DNA of 64,000 nt from Candidatus Lernaella stagnicola (GTDB lineage: Bacteria > Lernaellota > Lernaellaia > Lernaellales > Lernaellaceae). Positions 35,928-43,480 of the stretch are shown here, one piece after another. The translations under genes were made by a program, and so were the position numbers. The notes beneath the pieces are model-generated. The model saw nothing but the letters and a program-made list of their open reading frames with translations, did not search any database and had not been told where the DNA came from. The stretch spans positions 124,001 to 188,000 of the forward strand of contig JAVCCK010000042.1 of the NCBI GenBank assembly GCA_030765525.1, in the 5' to 3' direction. Each line of letters opens with the position of its first letter. Position 1 is the first letter of the stretch.

Positions 35928-36259
35928 CGCAAAACCCTCCCGTCACATGGGTTCAACAAAGCTTCCCCGGTGCCACGGCGTACCCGGAGCGCACGACTGC
36001 AGGCTCTTTTGTTACCGGAGGAGTTGAAGGCATCATCATCGCTCTTGCCGTTGCGGTCATTGCTGAAATCACCGTCGTCGAAGGATATCGAGTCGCTTCC
36101 CGCATAGGCAGTTAAAACCACCGCGAGAGTGATTCGCATCAGATCAACCAGTTGTATGATTTTCGCTTACCACTCGTCGAAAGCGGAAAATGGCCCGCGC
36201 CAAGTTCAAAACACCGCCCGCCGATTGTCAAGCGGGGCGAAAATGGCTAGCTTCCCCGC
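35928..36259. other. Intergenic region between the small peptide gene and the creatininase-family gene
   Basis: No firm gene. A weak 71-aa minus-strand frame (35924-36139) has a short hydrophobic start and an Asp/Ser-rich part, and its stop overlaps the small peptide's ATG, but it lacks a ribosome site. Divergent promoters for the two flanking genes probably lie here; none matches consensus well. Confidence 0.35.
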
Positions 36260-37279
36260 ATGCCTGAAAACCTGTTTTGGTACCACAAAGTGTCCAGCGC
36301 CGAACTGGCGCGCGCATCGGTCGACAAGGATATCCTGATCCTCGCCGTCGCCGCGCCGGAAAACCACGGGCCGCACCTCCCGCTGGGCACCGACGAAATT
36401 CTCGGCGAGGCCATGGCCGAACGCCTCGGTCGTCGTCTGGCTGAAAGGTATCCGAACCGCCGCGTCTGGCTGCACCCTACCTGGCACCTGGGCGGCGCGA
36501 CGATCCGCGGCACCGGCTCGGTCAAAGTGCCCTCGCGCATCCTGCGTAAAACGCTCAAACACTACATGCGCCGTTTCCTGAAGCAGGGCTTCACACACTT
36601 CGTGTTTCTGACCGGCCACGGCGCGGTGCCCCATGTGGGCGCCTTGGATGACGTCTGCGCGTGGCTGCGACGGCGTAGTCGACCGGGCCGCGTCGTCCAC
36701 GCTATCTCGCCCTCGTCGCGCATCGGCGGCAAGGTCTTTTTCGGACGCCACGCCAACGCCGTGCGCCGGGCAGGTATCGAACTGAGCGACCAAGAGGCGC
36801 GCGACCTGTGTTGGGACCTGCACGCCGGACGCGTCGAAACCTCCATGGTGCTCGCTGCCGCGCCCGAGACCGTCGCCCCGATTTACCGGGAGTTGCCGGT
36901 CATCCAGCCGCCGAGCCGCTGGTGGCTCAACGGCTTGGAACGTTTGTTCGAGAGCGCCGTGCGACGCATCGTGCGCGACGAAGATATCCGGCAGGACGTC
37001 CTCCACGCCCTGTGGGCCGGGGTGCAGGATTTCTCGTGGATCCTTCGCGGGCGCCGCGAGGGCTACGTCGGCATGCCGCATCGGGCGAGCGCCGCCGAGG
37101 GTGAGATATTGCTGGACGAAATCACCGCCGACATCGCCACGGTAACCGCCGATGTCTTCGCCGGGCGTCGCGATCCGGCCACGACGCGCAGCGGCGCACA
37201 TTTATTTCGCGGTCTGATCGCCGCGTTGGCCCTGTTGATTGCCGGCGGATTGGCCGGCGTGGCGTGGTGGCTGTTTTAA
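36260..37279 (+). CDS. Creatininase-family amidohydrolase with C-terminal membrane anchor
   Basis: A 339-aa protein of the creatininase family, metal-dependent amidohydrolases that include MftE and FAPy deformylases. Visible motifs: APENHGPHLPLGTDEI with metal-binding Glu, His and Asp, the glycine-rich LTGHGAVPH, and the metal Glu in DLHAGRVETSMVL. A single membrane helix at the extreme C-terminus (about residues 315-339, IAALALLIAGGLAGVAWWLF) is unusual for the family and would anchor the catalytic domain to the inner membrane, cytoplasmic side. The first motif lacks the usual Gly-Ser. Substrate unknown; no nearby mycofactocin genes. Confidence 0.85.
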   Translation: MPENLFWYHKVSSAELARASVDKDILILAVAAPENHGPHLPLGTDEILGEAMAERLGRRLAERYPNRRVWLHPTWHLGGATIRGTGSVKVPSRILRKTLKHYMRRFLKQGFTHFVFLTGHGAVPHVGALDDVCAWLRRRSRPGRVVHAISPSSRIGGKVFFGRHANAVRRAGIELSDQEARDLCWDLHAGRVETSMVLAAAPETVAPIYRELPVIQPPSRWWLNGLERLFESAVRRIVRDEDIRQDVLHALWAGVQDFSWILRGRREGYVGMPHRASAAEGEILLDEITADIATVTADVFAGRRDPATTRSGAHLFRGLIAALALLIAGGLAGVAWWLF

Positions 37280-37363
37280 CGAACAGGCGACCGGCGGTGT
37301 CGGACAATCGCCGTTGACGAATTCGCCGGCGGCCTGCTAGCGTCGGAATCCAAGGAGGGGAGA

Positions 37364-38047
37364 ATGAAACGGGCGTTGTGGATCATGATGCTGATGCTTT
37401 TCGTGGCCTGTCCCGTCATTCAGGCGCAGGAACCCACGCCGCCGCCCAACGCCGCCACACCGGAAGCGCTCCCTCCTCTCACGGCGGAAGATAGCTTCCA
37501 ACTGGCGGTAAAAGCCTTCCAATCAGGCGATCTAGCCGGTTCTGAGCGGCACGCCCGCACGGCGATTGCGCTCAAGAGCCGCTACGTCGAGGCGCACTAT
37601 TTGCTGGGACGTATTTTGGTGTTTCGCGCCGCGCAGAAAACGCGGCTGCTGATCGAGCAACGCGGCGACGCCGGGGCGGTGCTGCCGCGCGAGGCCAATT
37701 GGCCGGCGGGCGAAAACGAGTTGCAAGACGCAATCGCGCAGTTCCGCACCGTGATCAAGCTCGACCCGAGCAACACCGACGCTTGGCTGCTTTTGGCCAC
37801 CGCGTTGGATAACCTGGGCCAGAACGAAGATGCCGTTAACGCTTATCGGCAGACGATCAACCTGAATCCCGCGTCCAGAAACGCCCGCGACGCCCACAAC
37901 AATTTGGGATTGGTATTTCGCCAGCAAAAGAAATTCGAAGAAGCGAAAGACGAATTCGAAGCGGCGCTCGCGCTCGATCCGACCTTTCAACCGGCCCGCC
38001 TGAATTTGGAAAAACTCAAGAAACAGAAGCCCAAGCTATTCCGCTAG
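37364..38047 (+). CDS. Exported TPR-repeat protein
   Basis: A 227-aa protein with a signal peptide ending VIQAQ, a Pro-rich linker, and four or so tetratricopeptide repeats from about residue 45 to the end (for instance VEAHYLLGRILVF, TDAWLLLATALDNLGQNEDA, AHNNLGLVFRQQKKFEEAKD). TPRs mediate protein contacts, so it is probably a periplasmic scaffold. AAGGAGGGGAGA precedes the ATG closely. It ends 13 bp from the convergent greA. Confidence 0.85.
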   Translation: MKRALWIMMLMLFVACPVIQAQEPTPPPNAATPEALPPLTAEDSFQLAVKAFQSGDLAGSERHARTAIALKSRYVEAHYLLGRILVFRAAQKTRLLIEQRGDAGAVLPREANWPAGENELQDAIAQFRTVIKLDPSNTDAWLLLATALDNLGQNEDAVNAYRQTINLNPASRNARDAHNNLGLVFRQQKKFEEAKDEFEAALALDPTFQPARLNLEKLKKQKPKLFR

Positions 38048-38060
38048 CGCCGCCGTCCGG

Positions 38061-38537
38061 TTATTTGTATTCGATTTTGATGATTTCCAATTCGCGCAAT
38101 CCACCCGGTGTTTCAAACTCGACGATTTCGCCTTCTTTTTTGCCGATCAGCGCCCGGGCGATGGGCGAATTGATACTGACGCGCTTCTTCTTCAAATCGG
38201 CTTCGTGATCGCCGACAATCTGGTACATTCTTTCCTGGTCCGTATCCAAATCCATCAGCGTCACCGTCGCTCCGAAAACGACCTTATCCTCATCGATTTG
38301 GGCCGGATCGATCACCTGGGCGTCGGCAACGCGGTTTTCAATGTCGGCTATCCGCGCCTCGAGAATTCCTTGCTTATCCTTCGCCGCGTCGTACTCGGCG
38401 TTCTCTGAAATATCTCCGTGCTCGCGCGCTTCTTCGATCAGCTTGATCACGGCGGGCCGCTGCTTGGTTTTCATTTCATGAAGCTGCACCTTGAGCGTTT
38501 CCAAGCCGGCAGGTGTTACGGGATAGCGTTGGGACAT
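38061..38537 (-). CDS. greA: Transcription elongation factor GreA
   Basis: GreA rescues backtracked RNA polymerase by stimulating transcript cleavage. The 158-aa product has the N-terminal coiled coil with the acidic tip (DISENAEYDAAKDKQ) that reaches the polymerase active centre, and the C-terminal FKBP-like domain (INSPIARALIGKKEGEIVEF). Length and both domains are typical. Confidence 0.96.
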   Translation of the reverse strand: MSQRYPVTPAGLETLKVQLHEMKTKQRPAVIKLIEEAREHGDISENAEYDAAKDKQGILEARIADIENRVADAQVIDPAQIDEDKVVFGATVTLMDLDTDQERMYQIVGDHEADLKKKRVSINSPIARALIGKKEGEIVEFETPGGLRELEIIKIEYK

Positions 38538-38587
38538 ACATCACCCTCCAGTCAAAAAAGAAGTCGGAACATAGCGACCTTCGAGCC

Positions 38588-40822
38588 CTATGGCAACCCC
38601 TTTGCTTTCTGATTCAATAAGTTAAGCACACTCGGACGGCGTTTACCCGTCGCCCCGGGGTCCTTGTACAGTCGCAGGTACATCTCGTAATTTCGCACTA
38701 TACCCTTGACGTAACCGCGCGTCTCATCAAAGGGAATGCGTTCAATCAACTCGTCGTACGTGCGCCCGACATTCGGCGCCCACCACCGCGGCGGCCGCCC
38801 CCAACCGGCGTTATAGCCGGCGAGCGCTGCAGGTAGATCCCCATCGAAACGCTTTTGCAACAAGTGCGCCATCAACCAACAGCCGAAATCAACCGATACT
38901 TCGGGCTTGTAGAGTTTCTTCGTGTTGAAGTTTTTCATCCCCCGCCGCTTGGCAATATACTGGCCCGTGCCCGGCATCACCTGCATCAAACCCCGTGCTC
39001 CGGCCCAGCTCGTGGCGCGCGTCTGAAAGGCGCTTTCCTGCTTGATGATGCCGAATACCAAATATTTATCGAGCTTGTGTTGCTTGGCGGTTTTCGCGAT
39101 CAGCGCTTCCTGCAGCAGGGGAAAACGCCGGCGCGACAACAGTGCGTGCGGGTCGGCCAAGCGGTTGTCGCGTACCATTTCGAAACCCCGGTACGAGGCC
39201 CGAATTGACGCCAGGTTATCCCCGGCCAACCCGTATGCGACGCTGAGGAAATAAGGCGATGTGGCGTCCTCGTACATATCGTCACGCCAAAGATCCAGCA
39301 GCGCCTTGGCTTCCGCGTCCTCACCCATGGCGAATAGTTCCCGCACCTCGCGAAATACCGGCGCGAAGCGAGAATCGCCGGCGGCTACATAGTCCAGAGC
39401 CTGCGTGGCGCCGGCATCGCGGGTTTCGCCGCCGCCTTGGTTCTGTTCCCATTCGCGCTGCAGTTCCAGAAGGGCCGTAGCGCGGGCAACGACTTGCTTG
39501 GCTTCCCCGGTAAACGGCAGGCGCGGCAACTGATCACTGCCGATACCCAGCGCCAGGAGGCGCGCTTCAGCCGCCAATCCGTAGTACGTACCCTGCCAGC
39601 GGTCGTAACAAACGTGGAAAACGTGAACGGCGTTCTTTTTGTCGCCTAGGCGTTCATACGTGCGGCCCAGCCAATACGAAGCCCGGTCGTGGTCGCCGTG
39701 TTTTGGATAGCGCTTCAACCACTGGTTCAGACGCACTGCCGCGTTCTGGAAGTCCCCGGCCAGATAATAAGCGAACGCGGTTTGCCACAAGGTTTCTTCC
39801 GGCAAAAACAAACTCGCGGCGTCATCGTCGACCAATCGGGCGCCCCAACGAGCCGCGTTTCCAAAGCGTTCGGCGTCCATTTCCAGTTGCAGCAGCGCCA
39901 GCCGGGCATCGACCCGCGATCCCCACGAGCCGGGCTTCCCGGCAATTTTCGTGAAATACAGGCGCTTTTGCTCGACTCCGTTCTTGGTGTTGTACCGCTT
40001 GAGGCGAATCGCCACGGCCGCTTTACGGTCGGCCGACGAAGCTTGCCGCGCCAACGTTTGCAGCGCCTTTTTCGCCTCCTTGTGTTTGCGTCGGGCAATC
40101 AACATGTCCGCCGAAACCAGTCGCGCCCGAAATCCCTTCTCGGTCCCGGCAAACACCCGCGCGTAGCGGTCGGCGTACAGGTTGGCGGTCCAATAATAAC
40201 GGCGCGCAATGTTCTCGCTGATGCGATCCCACAATCGCTTTGCGTCGGGCTTGGGAAGTTTCATGCCCGTCTTCTTCAATTCGCCGAGCCGCTTAAACGC
40301 CTTGTCGGAGTAATCGCCCCGATGGAAATACGCGGCCTCCGCATAGGCAGCCGCCGCTTCCTGAGCACGCCCGGTCGCTAAAAGCGCCTCGCCTAACAGG
40401 TAATGGGCCTGAGCATCGGCTTTGCCGGGATGGTCGCGCAGCAGCGTGTTAGCCAACTTCGCCGCCTCGGACGCCCCATTGGGTTCGGCCACGAGCGCTT
40501 CGGCCAACGCCACGATGGCGTCGGGCCGGTACCGGCTGTACGGAAAACGAGACACCAGGAAACGATTCCATTGCCGCGCTTCTTCCTTCCGGTCGGCCTT
40601 CTCGGCCATATCGCACAGCCGCGCGGCCGCCACGTCCGCCGCGGGCCAGTTGCCCTCGGCCAATTCGCGCAACGATTCAGCCGCTGCCGCGCCGTGACCG
40701 GCGGCCAGATTTCGTTTCGCGGTTTGGTATGCGGCGCGCTGGTCGGCGTGAGCCGTATCCCAGGCCTGGGCCAATCCCGGCAACAACAAGCACAACACGA
40801 CAAGAAAGCAGCTTCGTTTCAC
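38588..40822 (-). CDS. Soluble lytic murein transglycosylase (Slt70-like)
   Basis: A 744-aa periplasmic enzyme that cleaves peptidoglycan to 1,6-anhydro products. It has a signal peptide (VKRSCFLVVLCLLLPGLAQA), a long alpha-superhelical region built of TPR-like repeats (residues 25-560) and a C-terminal GH23 domain: the catalytic Glu in GIIKQESAF, then GARGLMQVMPGTG and ALAGYNAGWGRP. I start it at GTG 40822, preceded by GGGGAG at five bases, which places the signal peptide at the N-terminus; a longer ATG frame adds 30 unlikely residues. Confidence 0.92.
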   Translation of the reverse strand: MKRSCFLVVLCLLLPGLAQAWDTAHADQRAAYQTAKRNLAAGHGAAAAESLRELAEGNWPAADVAAARLCDMAEKADRKEEARQWNRFLVSRFPYSRYRPDAIVALAEALVAEPNGASEAAKLANTLLRDHPGKADAQAHYLLGEALLATGRAQEAAAAYAEAAYFHRGDYSDKAFKRLGELKKTGMKLPKPDAKRLWDRISENIARRYYWTANLYADRYARVFAGTEKGFRARLVSADMLIARRKHKEAKKALQTLARQASSADRKAAVAIRLKRYNTKNGVEQKRLYFTKIAGKPGSWGSRVDARLALLQLEMDAERFGNAARWGARLVDDDAASLFLPEETLWQTAFAYYLAGDFQNAAVRLNQWLKRYPKHGDHDRASYWLGRTYERLGDKKNAVHVFHVCYDRWQGTYYGLAAEARLLALGIGSDQLPRLPFTGEAKQVVARATALLELQREWEQNQGGGETRDAGATQALDYVAAGDSRFAPVFREVRELFAMGEDAEAKALLDLWRDDMYEDATSPYFLSVAYGLAGDNLASIRASYRGFEMVRDNRLADPHALLSRRRFPLLQEALIAKTAKQHKLDKYLVFGIIKQESAFQTRATSWAGARGLMQVMPGTGQYIAKRRGMKNFNTKKLYKPEVSVDFGCWLMAHLLQKRFDGDLPAALAGYNAGWGRPPRWWAPNVGRTYDELIERIPFDETRGYVKGIVRNYEMYLRLYKDPGATGKRRPSVLNLLNQKAKGLP

Positions 40823-40933
40823 GCGATCTCCCCAAATCTCGAGTCGATAAAACCAGCCGCGCGACGGCGCGGCCACGTCCAACAGGATAACGACGCCCTT
40901 GCTCCGGTTCAACTATCGAGGCATGCTATCTTC

Positions 40934-41731
40934 ATGAAAGTTGCCGCTGTTCAATTCACGCCAGAATTCGGCCAGGTGGCAGAGAACCGCGAGCGGGCGG
41001 CCAAATGGATTCGCGAGGCTGATGCCCGCCTGACGGTGCTGCCCGAGGTCGCCTTTACCGGATACGTCTTCAAGGGACCGGAGGAACTCGCCGAGCTCGC
41101 CGAACCCGTGAACGGCGAAACCTTCGACTTCATGGTGGCCCTGGCAAAAGAAACGGGTAGTTTATTATGCTATGGCTTTCCGGAATCCAAAGACGGCCGG
41201 TACTACAACTCGGCGGCGTTGCTCGGCCCCGATGGCTTGATCGCGATATACCGGAAAATACACCTGTTTATGGACGAAATCGGGCTGTTTTCCCCCGGTG
41301 AGCAGCCGTTTTTCGTTTGTGACGTCGACGGCCTTCGTTTGGGAATGATGATCTGCTTCGATTGGTATTTTCCGGAGTCGGCGCGAAGCCTTGGCCTATT
41401 GGGAGCGCAAATCATTCTGCATCCGGCGAATCTCGTACTACCTTTTTGTCAGGACGCGATGGTCACGCGATGTCTGGAAAATCGCGTATTTGCCGTCACC
41501 GCCAACCGCGGCGGCTCCGAATTTCGCGCCGGCCGGGAAATGTCCTTTACGGGCCGCAGCCAAGTAACGCAGCCCACCGGGCGTTACGAGCGCCTGCCGG
41601 ACACCGACGACGGTTTCGTGGCAACCGAAATCAATCTGTCACTTGCGGATCACAAACAAATGACGGCACGGAATCACCTGTTCCGCGACCGTCGACCGCA
41701 ATTGTATACACTTGGCGAAATAAACAAGTAA
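40934..41731 (+). CDS. Carbon-nitrogen hydrolase (nitrilase superfamily)
   Basis: A 265-aa enzyme of the nitrilase superfamily with the Glu-Lys-Cys triad: Glu in VLPEVAFTGY, Lys in YRKIHLF and Cys in MMICFDWYFPE. Members hydrolyse amides or nitriles or act in omega-amidase type metabolite repair; the exact substrate is not clear. The ATG at 40934 is the first in-frame Met matching family N-termini (MKVAAVQFTPEFG). It is divergent from the transglycosylase gene. Confidence 0.9.
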   Translation: MKVAAVQFTPEFGQVAENRERAAKWIREADARLTVLPEVAFTGYVFKGPEELAELAEPVNGETFDFMVALAKETGSLLCYGFPESKDGRYYNSAALLGPDGLIAIYRKIHLFMDEIGLFSPGEQPFFVCDVDGLRLGMMICFDWYFPESARSLGLLGAQIILHPANLVLPFCQDAMVTRCLENRVFAVTANRGGSEFRAGREMSFTGRSQVTQPTGRYERLPDTDDGFVATEINLSLADHKQMTARNHLFRDRRPQLYTLGEINK

Positions 41732-41810
41732 ACAACACCGCTCGGGGCGAACTTGACAGTCCCGGGACGGGACCCGAAAATCGAAATGCGGGATCGGCGC
41801 TGGAGGCTGA

Positions 41811-43376
41811 ATGTGTATTGAGCGAAAGTGGTACGTCATCCTCGCGGTTTTCGTGGCGCTCATCTTTGCCCTTGGCGCCTGCGACCGCGGTGGTGATGGT
41901 CCTCCTAAGAATGATAAGCCGGATAACTCCACAGGGTTTACCGGCTCGCTATATTTTTCGGGAAAATGGGACGGCGAGGCCGGAACGTTTTCCTTGGACC
42001 TGGAGAAATTGCAGGCCGTAAAGCTCTCGAACACCGTCGGCAGTTTTCTGCAAACGACCGGCTTTGAATCTCAACTGTTACTCGTCGATGATGCCCAGAA
42101 CGTACAAATTATCGATACCGCTGAGAAATCTGCCCGCGTGGTCGGCACCGCGCCTCAGGCGTTCGCCGCCCCTAACGGGCGCAAATATTTCTACCACGAC
42201 CCTGGAACCGGCGAACTCTACGAGGCCCACGTCGGCGCGGTCGGCGCCCGTCTGATCGCGCCCGACGGCCGTTACGGAGCCTACTCGCCGGATATGCGAC
42301 AAATCGCCTATCTCAACGCGGCCGGACTCGTGATTACCAACGCCGCGAACACCGAACCGGTTTTTGCCAACTTGCTGGGCTTTCTCAAGCAGGGCGAGAT
42401 TTACGCCCTGCCGGTTTCGGGCGATTTTTTCCCGCGCTGGACCGCCGACGGCCAGTTTGTCGCGGTCTCGATGCAAATTTCCAATCCGTCGACTGGTTAT
42501 TTGGGCGGCATCGGCTTCGTAGTGGACGCCGAGGGAAGCGTCGTCACGTTCCTGGCCAACAATCCGACCGAAATGAGATGGTCGCCCGACAACCAGATCC
42601 TTTACTACACGTCCAATAATTCGCTTTACGCATGGAATCTGGCGGAGGAAACCAACATTCTGATTTCCGGCGGCGCCAACACCACGAATTACGGACAACA
42701 GGTTAACGAGGACGGTCAATACATCGCATTTGTTCGTCGGTTTATCGGCGGCGAAGCCGGTTTGTTCGTACTCGACGCGTCCGCCGACCGCACTCTGGAA
42801 GCGGTCGCTCGCGCCGAAGGCGGCGTCGCGGCGCTCGACTGGCCGCGTGGCTCGTTCTGCGCCCCCGACACCAACCAAGCGCCCGCCATCTCCCGCGTTG
42901 AAATCTTCGTGGGCGGCGAGCCGACAGACGATCCACTGATTGGCCCCGATACCGTCGCGTCGGTGAAAATCACACCCCTGGACGCTGAATGCAATCTCGG
43001 CAACGGCGTGATTCTTTACGATGTGGGAGAGGGTTGGCGTCCCTTCACCCTCTACCTTGGCGGTAACACCGGCTGCGACGGAAATGCTTTGGAATTTGAC
43101 TTGCCAAAGCCGGCGACAGCGGGTCATACGCCGTTGAAAGTTGTAGTCGAAGACGTGTGCGGCGCTCGATCCGGCGAAGTCTCGATCCCCTTCCGCTACC
43201 TCCTGCCCGCGGAACCTGTCGACGACGACGACACCGGGGACGACGATACGACGACCGATGACGACACGACGACCGACGACGACACGACGACCGACGACGA
43301 CACGACGACCGACGACGATACGACGACCGACGACGACACGGCCGCGGACGACGACGACACGACCCCCGGTCAATAG
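41811..43376 (+). CDS. Hypothetical beta-propeller-like lipoprotein with Asp/Thr repeat tail
   Basis: A 521-aa lipoprotein (signal ending LGAC). Residues about 45-345 contain repeated short strands resembling TolB/WD-like propeller blades (SPDMRQIAYLN, RWTADGQFVAVSM, RWSPDNQILYYTS, NEDGQYIAFVRR). An Ig-like region with two Cys pairs follows, and the final 50 residues are a DDDTTT repeat. Probably a cell-surface or periplasmic binding protein. ATG follows GGAGGCTGA. Confidence 0.75.
   Translation: MCIERKWYVILAVFVALIFALGACDRGGDGPPKNDKPDNSTGFTGSLYFSGKWDGEAGTFSLDLEKLQAVKLSNTVGSFLQTTGFESQLLLVDDAQNVQIIDTAEKSARVVGTAPQAFAAPNGRKYFYHDPGTGELYEAHVGAVGARLIAPDGRYGAYSPDMRQIAYLNAAGLVITNAANTEPVFANLLGFLKQGEIYALPVSGDFFPRWTADGQFVAVSMQISNPSTGYLGGIGFVVDAEGSVVTFLANNPTEMRWSPDNQILYYTSNNSLYAWNLAEETNILISGGANTTNYGQQVNEDGQYIAFVRRFIGGEAGLFVLDASADRTLEAVARAEGGVAALDWPRGSFCAPDTNQAPAISRVEIFVGGEPTDDPLIGPDTVASVKITPLDAECNLGNGVILYDVGEGWRPFTLYLGGNTGCDGNALEFDLPKPATAGHTPLKVVVEDVCGARSGEVSIPFRYLLPAEPVDDDDTGDDDTTTDDDTTTDDDTTTDDDTTTDDDTTTDDDTAADDDDTTPGQ
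43239..43346 (+). repeat. 18-bp in-frame tandem repeat encoding DDDTTT
   Basis: Five near-identical copies of an 18-bp unit (GACGACGAYACGACGACC, with one GAT variant) run from 43239 to 43328, followed by a degenerate sixth copy that encodes DDDTAA. The unit keeps the reading frame, so copy number can change tail length without breaking the protein. Confidence 0.9.
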
Positions 43377-43480
43377 AGCAGCCAGGCTGTCGCGCGTCGA
43401 AATACGCATTAACTTGTGAACGCGAGCGCCGCGGTTTCGAAACCTGCGACCCCGACTAGAACGAAGCGTGGGAGCGACAG

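Noticed and set aside
35924-36139. A 71-aa minus-strand frame coupled to the small peptide gene
   Set aside because: No ribosome binding site, a weak hydrophobic start and a low-complexity remainder; the overlap with the next ATG may be chance.
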